A stretch of 64,000 bases of DNA from AC-32 sp963813435 (lineage in GTDB: Bacteria; Actinomycetota; Thermoleophilia; Gaiellales; Gaiellaceae), in assembly GCA_963813435.1 (NCBI GenBank), contig CAWEYY010000002.1, positions 310,001 to 374,000 of the forward strand. The letters are read 5' to 3'. The first letter of the stretch is position 1, and every line of letters starts with the position of its first letter. The notes beneath the pieces were generated by a model. It did no database searches. It saw nothing but the letters and a program-made list of their open reading frames with translations, and was not told the DNA's origin. A program made the position numbers and the translations under genes. Below, piece after piece: positions 1 through 9,143 of the stretch.

Positions 1-312
1 GACCGACGCGAGGCGGGTCTCCGATGCAGCGGTCCGGCGGTCGAGGTACGCGCGCAGGGTCTCGCCGGCGCGCGTGTCGAGCTCTTGCGGGAGGTAGCCG
101 ACCGCGAGGTCGCGCGGGCTGAGCCTGACACGACCCCGCTCGGGCTCGTCGAGCCCCGCGAGCAGTCGGAGCAGAGACGTCTTGCCGGCTCCGTTCGGGC
201 CGACGACGCCGATGCGGCTGCCCGCGCCGACGGTGAGCGAGACGCCGCTGAAGACCTCGGCGACGCCGTGCGAGACGGTGGCGTCGACGAGCGTGATCGA
301 GTGTGAGCGCAA
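1..312 (-). CDS. ABC-F family ATPase, N-terminal part (cut by window edge)
   Basis: Reading from 312 down to 1 gives 104 codons with no stop, so the gene runs off the left edge. The first nucleotide-binding domain is clear: Walker A GPNGAGKTS at about residues 42-50 follows a short ABC N-terminal fold. No transmembrane segment comes before it, which fits soluble ABC-F proteins acting on the ribosome rather than a transporter subunit. The start is probably TTG at 310-312, because AGGAGG lies four bases upstream. Family placement as ABC-F rather than another soluble ABC ATPase rests on the N-terminal layout, because the second ATPase domain is outside the window. Confidence 0.75.
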   Translation of the reverse strand, partial: MRSHSITLVDATVSHGVAEVFSGVSLTVGAGSRIGVVGPNGAGKTSLLRLLAGLDEPERGRVRLSPRDLAVGYLPQELDTRAGETLRAYLDRRTAASETRLASV

Positions 313-528
313 AGGACCTCCTGACGAGTGGGCGCCGCGAGGGGCGCGAGAACCGTGATGTCGTCAGTTAGGCCCGCATAAGTCGGCGCCGGAGCGCCGC
401 TCGCAATCGTAGCCGCTTTTGCCAAGGCTTAACCGAGCGTTGCCGCGATCTTCGCTTCGTTGTGCCCGGCCCGAACCCGCCACAGGCGAGGCTTGGGTCA
501 AGCACACGACGACGAAAGGAGCAACGCG

Positions 529-807
529 GTGAAGAAGCTACTGGCAGGTATCGGAGGGGCCCTCTTGCTGGCAGGGGTTGTGCTCGCAGGGGCGCTCACG
601 AGCCTCGGCTCGGCCGGAACGCCGGCGATCAGCTCGACCCCTCCCCTGATGACCACGACGCGACACGACGGTCAGGAGCTCGAGCGGCGCGAGCATCGTC
701 GGCATGCACGCGAGCACGCCGGCCGACCGGCGCACGAGCGCGGAGAGCACGCCCGGCGCGGACACGAAAATCACCAGCGCGGGCGCTCCCACGGAGAAGA
801 CGACTAG
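529..807 (+). CDS. small secreted or membrane-anchored protein with His/Arg/Glu-rich tail
   Basis: A 92-residue protein starting at GTG 529, chosen because AAAGGAG sits just upstream and a Lys-Lys plus hydrophobic segment (residues 2-24) follows at once as a signal peptide or anchor. From residue 48 onward nearly every third or fourth residue is His, mixed with Arg and Glu, and the protein ends RSHGEDD. No known domain is recognised. It lies 90 bases upstream of a two-component system, and another small secreted protein ending HGEDD follows that system, so the three may be functionally linked. A metal-binding or envelope-sensing role is inference from the His content. Confidence 0.6.
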   Translation: MKKLLAGIGGALLLAGVVLAGALTSLGSAGTPAISSTPPLMTTTRHDGQELERREHRRHAREHAGRPAHERGEHARRGHENHQRGRSHGEDD

Positions 808-897
808 ATGCGACGGCTCCCTCACGAGCGGCGATGGCGGCCCCCTCTCCTCGGCCGCTTTCGCCGTCTCGGGGCCTGAGTAGCAACAATTGAGACC

Positions 898-1599
898 ATG
901 AGTCGCCGCAGGCGCCTGATCCTGCTCGTCGAGGACGAGCCCTCGATCACCGAGCCGCTGGCCGAAGCGCTCGACCGGGACGGCTTCGACACCGAGGTCG
1001 CGAGCACGGTTGCCGAGGCGCTCGAGCTCGCGCGACGGGAGCCCGATCTTGTCCTGCTAGACGTGATGCTGCCCGACGGCTCGGGCTTCGACGTCTGCCG
1101 CGAGCTGCGCCGAGACTCCCGGGTGCCGATCATCATGCTGACCGCTCGCGGCGAGGAGCCCGACCGAATCGTGGGCCTCGAGCTCGGCGCCGACGACTAC
1201 GTGGTCAAGCCGTTCAGCGCGCGCGAGGTCGTCGCTCGCATTCGCGCGGTCCTCCGCCGCACGGACGCGACTCCGGCGGACGAGAGCGCTCGGGTCGTCG
1301 GCGAGATCCGGCTGGACCCGGCCAGGCGCGAGGCGACGCTGCGCGAGGAGCCGCTCGAGCTGAGCCGCAAGGAGTTCGACCTCCTGCACCTTCTGATGAG
1401 CAACGCAGGCACGGTCGTCAGGCGCGAGCGCCTGATCGACGAGGTCTGGGACACGAACTGGTTCGGCTCGACGAAGACGCTCGACGTCCACATCAGCGGA
1501 ATCCGCCGCAAGCTCGGCGACGACCCCTCGCATCCTCGCTACGTGCACACCGTGCGCGGCGTCGGCTTCCGCTTCTCGGCGCCCGACGAGGTCACGTGA
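898..1599 (+). CDS. OmpR/PhoB-family response regulator
   Basis: A 233-residue two-domain regulator. The receiver domain (about 6-118) has the acidic pair E12-D13, phosphoacceptor D55 in LLDVMLP, T82 and K104. The C-terminal winged-helix domain (about 135-228) carries the usual end GVGFRF. It would bind DNA as a dimer after phosphorylation by the kinase encoded next door, whose GTG start overlaps this stop by four bases (GTGA at 1596-1599). The ATG at 898 is used. The target genes cannot be read from the sequence; the flanking small secreted-protein genes are the obvious candidates. Confidence 0.93.
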   Translation: MSRRRRLILLVEDEPSITEPLAEALDRDGFDTEVASTVAEALELARREPDLVLLDVMLPDGSGFDVCRELRRDSRVPIIMLTARGEEPDRIVGLELGADDYVVKPFSAREVVARIRAVLRRTDATPADESARVVGEIRLDPARREATLREEPLELSRKEFDLLHLLMSNAGTVVRRERLIDEVWDTNWFGSTKTLDVHISGIRRKLGDDPSHPRYVHTVRGVGFRFSAPDEVT

Positions 1600-2969
1600 G
1601 CCTCCGCATCCGGCTGCTCGGGGCGTTCGCCTACGTCCTGCTCCTGATCCTGCTCGCGCTCGAGATCCCGCTCGCGCTCAACCTTGCCCGCCGGATCGAC
1701 GCAGAGGTACGCAACGACGCGGCGGCCCAGGCGTTCATCGTCGCGGCGAACGCCTCCGGCAGCATGAGCGACTCGCGCGCACTCCAGAGCTACGTCACGA
1801 GCGCGGGTGGCCAACTGGGGGCACGCGTGATCGTCGTCGACTCGCGTGGTGTCCTCCGCGCCGACTCGGCCGTCGCCTCTCCGAGTGCGCTCCCGTACGG
1901 GTCGCGGCCCGAGATCCGCCTCGCGCTGACGGGGAGGCGCGCACAGGGCGAGCGCCACAGCGAGACCCTCGGCCAGGATCTGCTCTACACCGCGGTGCCC
2001 GTTACGAGCGTGGGGCGAACCGTCGGCGCCGTCCGCGTGACACAGAGCGTGAGCGCGGTCCACGCGCGGATCAGGCGCGGGATCGCCGCACTGGCCGCGA
2101 TCGGCGCGTTTGCGCTGCTGATCGGCCTCGGCGTGGCCTGGATCCTGGCCGGATCGCTCTCGAAGCCGCTCCTGCGGCTGGCGGCGACCGCACGGAAGGT
2201 CGAGCAAGGAGATCTCGACGCGCGGGCGGACGAGACGGGGCCGACCGAGACACGCGAGGTCGCGACCGCCTTCAACGAGATGACGGAGCGGCTCGGCACG
2301 GTGCTCGCCGCGCAGCGTGAGTTCGTCGCCAACGCGTCGCATCAGCTCCGCACGCCGCTGACCGGCCTGCGGCTGCGAATCGAGGCTGCCCGGGCGAAGG
2401 AGGGCGCCGCGGCGGAGGGGGAGCTCGAGGCGGCAGAACGCGAGGTCGAACGCCTCGCACGGTTGCTGACCTCGCTGCTGACCCTGGCGCGCGAGGGCGA
2501 CAAGCCCGGCAGGAGCACCATCGTGTCGCTCTCCCGAGCGGCAGAGCGCGCGCACGAGCGGTGGGCCGCCTCGGCGACGAGCGAAAGACGCGAGCTCGAG
2601 CTCGCGGGGCATGGCGAGGCGACGATCGAGGCTTCCGAGGAGGACGTCGCGATCCTGCTCGACAATCTGATCGAGAACGCGCTTCGGTACTCCCGGTCCC
2701 GCGTGACCCTCGACTGGGGGCGCGACGACGGCGAGGCCTGGCTCGCCGTCGTCGACGAGGGCCCGGGGCTCGAGCCCGGCTCGGAAGATCGCCTCTTCGA
2801 GCGCTTCGCACGGGGCAACGCCGACGGCGGAGGCACCGGGCTCGGCCTCGCGATCGTCGAGACGCTGGCGCACCGGTGGCGGGGGACGGCCTCGATCGCC
2901 AACCGGCCGGAGGGCGGGACCCGCGCCGAAGTGCGCTTCCCGGCGGCACCTACACTGGAGTCGAACTGA
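1596..2969 (+). CDS. sensor histidine kinase
   Basis: A 457-residue membrane kinase. It has a first transmembrane helix (about 8-30), an extracytoplasmic sensor region of about 130 residues, a second helix (about 163-187), HAMP (about 188-240), a HisKA domain with phosphoacceptor H249 in NASHQLRTPL, and a HATPase_c domain with N-box N357/N361, DEGPG near 387 and GTGLGLAI near 413. All catalytic motifs are present. It overlaps the regulator gene by four bases and its own stop overlaps the next ATG by one base, so the three are one transcription unit. The signal sensed is unknown. Confidence 0.93.
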   Translation: MSLRIRLLGAFAYVLLLILLALEIPLALNLARRIDAEVRNDAAAQAFIVAANASGSMSDSRALQSYVTSAGGQLGARVIVVDSRGVLRADSAVASPSALPYGSRPEIRLALTGRRAQGERHSETLGQDLLYTAVPVTSVGRTVGAVRVTQSVSAVHARIRRGIAALAAIGAFALLIGLGVAWILAGSLSKPLLRLAATARKVEQGDLDARADETGPTETREVATAFNEMTERLGTVLAAQREFVANASHQLRTPLTGLRLRIEAARAKEGAAAEGELEAAEREVERLARLLTSLLTLAREGDKPGRSTIVSLSRAAERAHERWAASATSERRELELAGHGEATIEASEEDVAILLDNLIENALRYSRSRVTLDWGRDDGEAWLAVVDEGPGLEPGSEDRLFERFARGNADGGGTGLGLAIVETLAHRWRGTASIANRPEGGTRAEVRFPAAPTLESN

Positions 2970-3271
2970 TGCCCCGCGTCCTGGCCACGATCGCGCTCGC
3001 CCTCGCCGGGCTCGTCTGCGCTGCCGGGATCGGCGCCGCTGCCTACTACGTCTCGCGCGACTCGGTCGGCCTTCCCGTGACGAAGCTCCAGCCGCGAGGA
3101 CTCGCCCCGAAGAACGTGCGACCGAGGCCGTCGCGCCCGACAACGACCGCTCCCACGACCTCGACCCAGGCCCCGACGACCACGACCACTCCTGGTGGAC
3201 AGGATGATCACGGCGGCGGGAGCGGTGGAGGCGGCGGCGGACGAGGCCGCGGCCACGGCGAGGACGACTAG
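2969..3271 (+). CDS. small membrane-anchored protein with Thr/Pro, Gly and HGEDD tail
   Basis: A 100-residue protein whose ATG overlaps the kinase stop (TGATG). Residues 1-28 form a signal peptide or anchor. The rest is low complexity: a Pro/Thr-rich linker (about 55-75), a Gly-rich run, then GRGHGEDD. The design of anchor, extended linker and His/acidic end resembles the protein encoded just upstream of the regulator (529-807). Tight coupling to the kinase suggests an accessory sensing role, which is inference. Its TAG stop shares the bases CTAG with the stop of the converging yceD gene. Confidence 0.7.
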   Translation: MPRVLATIALALAGLVCAAGIGAAAYYVSRDSVGLPVTKLQPRGLAPKNVRPRPSRPTTTAPTTSTQAPTTTTTPGGQDDHGGGSGGGGGGRGRGHGEDD

Positions 3272-3777
3272 AGGCGGTCTTTCAGCTCGGCAAGCGCGGC
3301 CCAACGGGAGTCGGGCTCGGGCTCGCCGTGCTCGTGCGGCTCGCGGTTGAGGTTCTTCCCGCAGACCGGGCAGAGGCCCGCGCAGTCGGCCCGGCAAAGG
3401 ATCTTGTCCGGCAGCGCCAGCGCGAGCGCGTCGCGCGCCCACGCCGAGAGGTCGAGCTTGTTGTCCTCGACGTAGGGCGTGCGAAGCTCCTCATCGCCGG
3501 CAGGCTCGTTCGCGTGGTACTCGCGCCCCGAGATCGGCAGGTCGAGCACGGCGTCGTCGAGGCAACGCACGCACGGCCCGTGCAGGCGCGCGCGAAAGTC
3601 GAGCTCGAAGACCGTGCCCGTCGAGGCCCGGGTGATCGCCAGCTCGGCAGGCACAGTCTCGGGAACGGGCAGGTAGCGCTGGCCGCCGAGCTCGAGCGGC
3701 TCGAGCTGGAGCTCGCGCTCGTCGCGGAACTGCTCGCCGGCGCGAAGCTTGAGCGTACGGAGGTTGAAGGTGGTCAT
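3268..3777 (-). CDS. yceD: YceD family protein (DUF177)
   Basis: A 169-residue protein starting at ATG 3775-3777. The central part has the family pattern GPCVRCLDD near residue 68 and a C-terminal CPVCG zinc-type pair near 136. In many bacteria yceD sits upstream of rpmF (ribosomal protein L32) and its product is linked to 23S rRNA accumulation. Here rpmF is absent, because a convergent gene ends on the same CTAG. The start lies 20 bases after the stop of the nitroreductase-like gene, so the two are probably co-transcribed. Confidence 0.88.
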   Translation of the reverse strand: MTTFNLRTLKLRAGEQFRDERELQLEPLELGGQRYLPVPETVPAELAITRASTGTVFELDFRARLHGPCVRCLDDAVLDLPISGREYHANEPAGDEELRTPYVEDNKLDLSAWARDALALALPDKILCRADCAGLCPVCGKNLNREPHEHGEPEPDSRWAALAELKDRL

Positions 3778-3797
3778 CTCGACCACGGTAGCAACGC

Positions 3798-4307
3798 TCA
3801 GATCCGTGTCACGAGCTCCGCCAGCGGCCGGCGATCCGCCTTCGCGCTCCACTCCTCGGGCGGGCGCGACTCGGGGTCGATCGGGCGCTTCGGGTAGGCG
3901 AAGCTCGCGATGCTGACCGGCACGAGACCCTCCTCGAGGCCGAGCGCACGGGCGGCGGCCTCGCGGTCGGGCATGCCGTTCGGGCACGAGACGACGCCCT
4001 CGTTCCAGGCCGTGAGCATCATGTTCTGCACCGAGCGGCCGACGTCGAACGTGTACTCCCCGTTGACGGTCGCGATCGCGACCGCGAAGGCGCACGTGGC
4101 GATGTTCGCCCGCACGTAGACCGTCTCGGCGACCCGCTCCCTGGCCTCGTCGCTCTCGACGACCACGAACGTCCACGGCTGCTTGTTCTTGGAGCTGCCC
4201 GAGAGATGGCCCGCGTCGAGGATGCGCTGCTGCACGTCCTCGGGCACCGGCCGCTCGGCGTAGCTGCGCCAGTCGCGCTTGCTCGCGACGGCCAGGTACG
4301 TGTCCAC
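3798..4307 (-). CDS. nitroreductase-family protein, short form
   Basis: A 169-residue FMN-type nitroreductase-fold protein starting at GTG 4307. The N-terminal SKRDWRSYAERPVPE element and the segment NKQPWTFVVVE near residue 41 match the flavin-binding opening of the family. It is shorter than typical NfsB-type enzymes (about 200-220 residues), as in the streamlined actinobacterial versions. It probably reduces a quinone or nitro-type substrate with NAD(P)H, but the substrate cannot be predicted. It lies just upstream of yceD and downstream of an interspersed palindromic repeat. Confidence 0.8.
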   Translation of the reverse strand: MDTYLAVASKRDWRSYAERPVPEDVQQRILDAGHLSGSSKNKQPWTFVVVESDEARERVAETVYVRANIATCAFAVAIATVNGEYTFDVGRSVQNMMLTAWNEGVVSCPNGMPDREAAARALGLEEGLVPVSIASFAYPKRPIDPESRPPEEWSAKADRRPLAELVTRI

Positions 4308-4320
4308 GCGGCTCGACCTC

Positions 4321-4376
4321 TAAGGCGTCGCTTGCGACGCCGACATCAGGACGCGCGGGCTTTGCCTGCGCGTCCG
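4321..4376. repeat. interspersed two-hairpin repeat, family A copy 1
   Basis: Two adjacent perfect or near-perfect stems: GGCGTCGC/GCGACGCC around a TT loop (4324-4341), then a 12-base arm pair around TTT (4349-4375). The same two-stem arrangement with matching sequence occurs at 20523-20584 and 42414-42469. This copy lies between the stop of the DivIVA-like gene and the start of the nitroreductase-like gene. Confidence 0.8.
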
Positions 4377-4419
4377 TCGGAAATGACCGGTCGACACGAT
4401 TGCCATCACGCCAACGGCC

Positions 4420-4929
4420 CTAGTACGGCTGCTCGTCGTCCGAGCCGTCGGCGCTGGCGCCGACACCTGCGACGACGGTCTCCTGCGAGCGCTCGTGGAG
4501 CCGCTCGCGGCCGCGCTTGACGGCGCTCAGGAACTTGTCGAGGTTGACCTCGAGCGTCGAGAGGATCGAGTCGGCCCAGTCCTCCATCTCGAGCCGCGTC
4601 TCGCGTGCCTGGCGGCGCGCGTCGTCCACGATCTCGCCCGCCTGGCGCTCTGCGAGCTTGACGATCTCGGTCTGCGAGGCCTCGCGCACGGCCTGCTCCC
4701 GCGCCTCGCCGAGGATCCGGTCGCACTCGCGCTTGGCCTCGGCGAGCATCTCCTGACGCTCCTTCACGATCCAGCGCGCCTGCTTGATCTCCTCGGGAAT
4801 GGTCGCGCGCATCTGGTCGAGGATGTCGTAGATCTCCTCGCGGTCGATGCGGACCTGGTCGGTCAGCGGGACGGCCTTCGCGTTGTGCACGAGGTCGTCG
4901 AGCTTGTCGATCAAGACAAGTACATCCAT
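4420..4929 (-). CDS. DivIVA-like coiled-coil protein
   Basis: A 169-residue protein with ATG at 4927-4929. Residues 1-45 resemble the N-terminal part of actinobacterial DivIVA-like proteins found beside yceD. Residues 45-140 form a long charged helix with heptad character (EARRQA-type repeats of Glu, Ala, Arg). The end is acidic (DGSDDEQPY). No enzyme motif is visible. In related genomes this neighbour of yceD and coaD is annotated as a cell-division initiation or ATP synthase B-like protein. A membrane-curvature or scaffold role is plausible but not shown here. Confidence 0.7.
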   Translation of the reverse strand: MDVLVLIDKLDDLVHNAKAVPLTDQVRIDREEIYDILDQMRATIPEEIKQARWIVKERQEMLAEAKRECDRILGEAREQAVREASQTEIVKLAERQAGEIVDDARRQARETRLEMEDWADSILSTLEVNLDKFLSAVKRGRERLHERSQETVVAGVGASADGSDDEQPY

Positions 4930-4951
4930 GGATTTGCGGAGTTTACAGAGG

Positions 4952-5286
4952 TCAGCGTTTTTGCCAGAACCAGCGCCGCTCGCGTTGCGGCTCGGGCTCA
5001 GGCTCCGGTTCTGGCTCCGGCTGGGAGGCCGCTGGGCGCTCGGGCGGCGCCTCCGTGCCGAAGACCCAGCGGCGGCCGCTCGCACGCAGCTCGTCCAGCA
5101 CCTGCCGAGCCTCGTCGCGCGGGAGGACGACCTCGTCTCCGTGGGCCAGCTGCGACTCGAGCCGGTCGATCGTCTCGCCACCGCCTCCGCGAACGCGCAG
5201 CTTCTGGACGACCTCCTGCGCGTCGTGGCGGGTGAGCCTGACGTCGCCATCGGTGGCGAGGAGCGCCTCGAGTCTGTCGGTCTCGG

Positions 5287-5290
<4 letters not shown>
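4952..5290 (-). CDS. hypothetical protein with Pro-Glu repeat linker
   Basis: A 112-residue protein beginning at ATG 5288-5290, which overlaps the coaD stop by four bases. Residues 1-70 look like a small alternating helix/strand domain with many Arg and Asp. It is followed by a run of Pro-Glu pairs (about 90-100) and an aromatic, basic end RRWFWQKR. The family was not recognised. Position inside the coaD cluster and the overlap support real translation. The Trp/Arg end could contact RNA or membrane, which is a guess. Confidence 0.6.
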
Positions 5291-5809
<519 letters not shown>

Positions 5810-5817
<8 letters not shown>

Positions 5818-6361
5818 CGGCGTGCTCGAAGAGAGTCAGTCGCGCGGAGCCGTAGCGACGACTCGTCCGCGTTGGGAGCGGCGGCAGGTCCGGCTCCTCG
5901 CCGGCCGCGGTCTCTACGACGAGCAGGCCGCTAGTCTCGAGGACCTCGGGCAAGAGTTGAATCAACGCGTTTTGCAGGGAAGAAAACCTCCGGTACGGGG
6001 GATCGACCAGCACGAGATCGTATCGGTTGCCCATGCGGACATCGCCTCGCAGAGCCGTCATCGCGTCCTGGCAGAGCACGGTCGCGCCCTCGAGCTCGAG
6101 CTTGTCCAGGTTGCGGTTGATCGTCTGGCAGGCGGCGCGATCTGCCTCGACGAAGGTCGCGTGGACGGCGCCGCGCGAGAGCGCCTCGAGCCCCATCGCC
6201 CCCGAGCCGGCGAACAGGTCGAGCACGCGCGCCTCCTCGACCCCGCCCGGGCCGATCAGGTTGAACGCTGCCTCGCGCACGCGGTCGCCGGTCGGCCGCG
6301 TCTCCGTTCCCTTCGGCGCGAAGATGCGAGCGCCCTTGCGCGAGCCGGCGATGATCCTCAC
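5810..6361 (-). CDS. rsmD: 16S rRNA (guanine966-N2)-methyltransferase
   Basis: 183 residues from ATG 6359-6361. The opening MRIIAGSRKGARI is typical of RsmD. The SAM-binding motif LDLFAGSGAMGLEAL is at about 47-61 and the catalytic amino-methyltransferase motif DPPY at about 119-122. It methylates G966 in helix 31 of 16S rRNA. It overlaps coaD by eight bases and lies 67 bases downstream of recG. Confidence 0.94.
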
Positions 6362-6428
6362 GGCCGGAGACTAGGCCGTTCGGGCCGCGTCCCGGGGACA
6401 GGCCCTGGGCCGTGGCCAAGAAGGACGG

Positions 6429-8492
6429 TCAGGCAGCGAGATCGTGCTCGCCGAAGACGCGCTCGACCTCGTCGGCGAGCGGGCCCTCGTAGTCGACCAG
6501 GCCTTCGGCGGCGGCTCGCGCGCGCTCGAGCAGCGGGCGGTCGTCCCGCCAGTGGACGAAGCGGAGGTCGGAGAGCCCGGACTGGCGCGTGCCGAGCAGC
6601 TGGCCCTCGCCGCGGAGCTCGAGGTCGCGCTCGGCGAGCTCGAAGCCGTCGGTCGTGTCGACGAGCGCCTGGAGCCGCTCCTGCGCGTTGTCGGTGAGCT
6701 CCTCGCGCGGGCGCGAGACGAGCAGGCAGTACGACTGCTCTGCTCCCCGCCCCACGCGGCCGCGGAGCTGGTGCAGCTGCGCGAGCCCGAAGCGGTCGGC
6801 CTCCTGGACGATCATGATCGTCGCGTTCGGGACGTCGACGCCGACCTCGATCACCGTCGTCGCGACGAGCACGTCCAGCTCGCGCGCCTTGAAGCGCGCC
6901 ATCAGGTCACGCCGCTCGACCGGTCGCAGGCGGCCGTGGAGAAGGCCGACGCGATAGTTGCTCAGCTCGGCGCGCTGGAGCCGCTCGGCCTCAACCTCGG
7001 CAGCGCGAGCCTGCGAAGTCTCGGACTCCTCGATCAGCGGGCAGACGACGTAGGCCTGGCGACCCGCGTCGAGGTGTTTCCGCAGCCGCATGTAGGCCTC
7101 GGACGACCGCTCGGCGGTCACCCACCTCGTGACGATCGGCTTCCGCTCTGCCGGCGGCTTCGCGATCTCGGTCACACGCAGGTCGCCGTAGAGCGTCAGC
7201 GCGAGGGTGCGCGGGATCGGCGTCGCGGTCATGTGCAGGACGTGCGGCGCCCGGCCTTCGACAAGTGCCTTGCGCTGCTCGACGCCGAAGCGGTGCTGCT
7301 CGTCGACGACGGCGACGGCGAGGTCGCTCAGCTCCACGCCCTCCTGGATCAAGGCGTGCGTGCCGACGACGATCCGCGCCTGCTCGACGTCGGACTTGAC
7401 CGAGCGCGTGAGGAGCGCGACCGGAACGCCGAGCTCCATGCAGAGCGGCTCGATCGTGAGGAAGTGCTGCTCGGCGAGCGTCTCGGTCGGCGCCATCAGC
7501 GCGCCCCGATAGCCGGCCTCGACGGCCCGGAGGAGCGCGTAGAGGGCGACCACGGTCTTGCCGGCGCCGACGTCTCCCTGGAGCAGCCGCTGCATCGGCA
7601 CCTCGTGCGCCAGGTCGCGGTCGATCTCGGCGATCGCGCTCTCCTGGTCAGGCGTGAGCTCGAACGGAAGCAGGCCCCGGTAGCGCTCGACCAGCTCGCC
7701 GGGGGCGCCGAGCGGCGGCGCGAGCTCGGCCTCTCGCCCGGCCCGCGCACGCGCGAGCCCGACCTGCAGCACGAGCAGCTCGTCGAACGCGAGGCGCTTT
7801 CGCCCAGCCTCGCCCTCGTCGACGGAGCGCGGCCGGTGCAGGGCCACGAGCGCGTCGGCGCGCAAGGGCAGGCGCTCGCGCGCCTTCAGGTCGGCGGGCA
7901 GCGGATCGGGGACGTCGCACGCATGCGGGAGGGCGCGCTCGACGAGCCCGCGCAGCCGCTTGGGCGTGATCTCCTCGCTGGCCGGATAGACGGGCGCGAA
8001 GTCGGCGGTCGCCGAGACGCCGTTCAGGTCGTACGAGCGCACCTGGAAGGCGTCGCGCTTGAGGGCGCCGCGGAGGCGCACGCGCGTCCCCGGCTGAAGC
8101 TTGTCGGCCAGCCAGGCCTGGTTGAACCAGACCGCGGTGATCTCGTCGCTCGAGTCCGCGACCCGTGCCTGCAGGATCGCGAGGTTCCGCCGCGGCCTCC
8201 GCACCGAGACCCGCCGCACCTCGCCGGCGATGGTCGCCTCCTCGCCGGCCATCAGGTCGGCGATCGACCGCTCCGGCACGGCCGCCTCGTAGCGGTGCGG
8301 CGCGTAGAACAGGAGGTCCCCGATCGTCCGCAGGCCCAGCTTTTCGAGCTTCCTCCCCTGCGCCGGGCCCACGCCCGCCAGGGTCTCGAGCGACCGCTCG
8401 AGCATCTCCGGACGAGGCGTCGCGCGCAGCGGCGGCCATTCGCCGGGCCGGTCCAGGCCGGCAAAGCCCGCCGGAAGGCTCGGTGGTCGCAA
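6429..8492 (-). CDS. recG: ATP-dependent DNA helicase RecG
   Basis: About 687 residues from TTG 8492, or 658 from ATG 8405. The longer form is preferred because the extra residues resemble the Pro-rich start of actinobacterial RecG, and a TATACT box lies just upstream. The wedge domain has LAGVGPAQGRKL. The helicase core has Walker A GDVGAGKT, the DEQH box, TATPIPRTLA and QLRGRVGR. The protein remodels stalled forks and branched DNA. It heads the cluster recG-rsmD-coaD on the minus strand and is divergent from the redox operon. Confidence 0.93.
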   Translation of the reverse strand: MRPPSLPAGFAGLDRPGEWPPLRATPRPEMLERSLETLAGVGPAQGRKLEKLGLRTIGDLLFYAPHRYEAAVPERSIADLMAGEEATIAGEVRRVSVRRPRRNLAILQARVADSSDEITAVWFNQAWLADKLQPGTRVRLRGALKRDAFQVRSYDLNGVSATADFAPVYPASEEITPKRLRGLVERALPHACDVPDPLPADLKARERLPLRADALVALHRPRSVDEGEAGRKRLAFDELLVLQVGLARARAGREAELAPPLGAPGELVERYRGLLPFELTPDQESAIAEIDRDLAHEVPMQRLLQGDVGAGKTVVALYALLRAVEAGYRGALMAPTETLAEQHFLTIEPLCMELGVPVALLTRSVKSDVEQARIVVGTHALIQEGVELSDLAVAVVDEQHRFGVEQRKALVEGRAPHVLHMTATPIPRTLALTLYGDLRVTEIAKPPAERKPIVTRWVTAERSSEAYMRLRKHLDAGRQAYVVCPLIEESETSQARAAEVEAERLQRAELSNYRVGLLHGRLRPVERRDLMARFKARELDVLVATTVIEVGVDVPNATIMIVQEADRFGLAQLHQLRGRVGRGAEQSYCLLVSRPREELTDNAQERLQALVDTTDGFELAERDLELRGEGQLLGTRQSGLSDLRFVHWRDDRPLLERARAAAEGLVDYEGPLADEVERVFGEHDLAA

Positions 8493-8510
8493 CGCTGCCA
8501 GAGCCCGTCG

Positions 8511-8516
8511 AGTATA
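8511..8516 (-). promoter_or_regulatory. candidate -10 box for recG
   Basis: On the minus strand the hexamer is TATACT, the best sigma-70 type -10 match in the 228-base gap between recG and the redox operon. It ends 18 bases before the TTG at 8492, giving a very short leader. No convincing -35 box was found. Confidence 0.4.
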
Positions 8517-8720
8517 GGAAGGCTCGCCGACGCCGCGGCCGTGCCGCTTTCGGGGGATCTCGCCGAGCCGCGCGCAAGTTTTCTCGCCTGGAGCACTCCT
8601 GCCGTGTAACCCCCACGCCGTCCGGATCCGAACCGTCAGCTGCCGAACCTTGGTGCGCGCTTGTGCCGCGCTTAACCCGGCGGACCGTACGGTGAAAGCG
8701 ATCCCCAAGGAGGACCCCCA

Positions 8721-9143
8721 ATGGCCCGTACACACGCCCTGATCCTCTCGCTCTTCCTCGGCCTGGCCGCCGGCGCCGGAGCGCTCGCGGCCGTCCAGAC
8801 GGCCCACGTAGGGCAGCAATCGGCCGCCGCGAGCGCCTCCAAGAGGCAGTCGACGGCGGCGCTCCGCGCCCGTGCGAAGCTGCTCGAACGCGAACAGGTC
8901 GCGCTCAGGCGCGCGCTTGCGAAGCGGCCACCGAGGCTCCCCAGAGTGCCCAAGTTCGCGCCCGTCGCTGCGGCGCCCGCGCAGGCGCCCGCCGCCCCAG
9001 TGTCGGCTTCCGCCTCCGCGGTCGCAGCCGCCCCTCGGGTGCGCTACGTGCGCCCGGCTCCGGTCGTCGTCGTCAAGCACCGGTCTCACGGCGACGACGA
9101 GGGCGAGCACGAGAGCGAGCATGAAGGCGGCGGCGATGACTAA
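8721..9143 (+). CDS. small secreted protein with acidic His-rich tail
   Basis: A 140-residue protein. The ATG at 8721 is preceded by AAGGAGG at 8707-8713. Residues 1-25 form a signal peptide or anchor. Residues 40-75 form a basic helix, 75-120 are Ala/Pro/Val rich, and the end is a His/Asp/Glu cluster finishing EGGGDD. No domain was recognised. It is the first gene of the ApbE and membrane-reductase operon, so a role near the cell surface in that redox system is likely. Its tail echoes the HGEDD ends of the small proteins around the two-component system. Confidence 0.65.
   Translation: MARTHALILSLFLGLAAGAGALAAVQTAHVGQQSAAASASKRQSTAALRARAKLLEREQVALRRALAKRPPRLPRVPKFAPVAAAPAQAPAAPVSASASAVAAAPRVRYVRPAPVVVVKHRSHGDDEGEHESEHEGGGDD

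Noticed and set aside
6444..8609. Long open frame on the plus strand opposite recG
   Set aside because: It mirrors the codon structure of recG in high-GC DNA, has no recognisable domain and no ribosome site. The similar long frame opposite dnaE (46474-49044) was rejected for the same reason.
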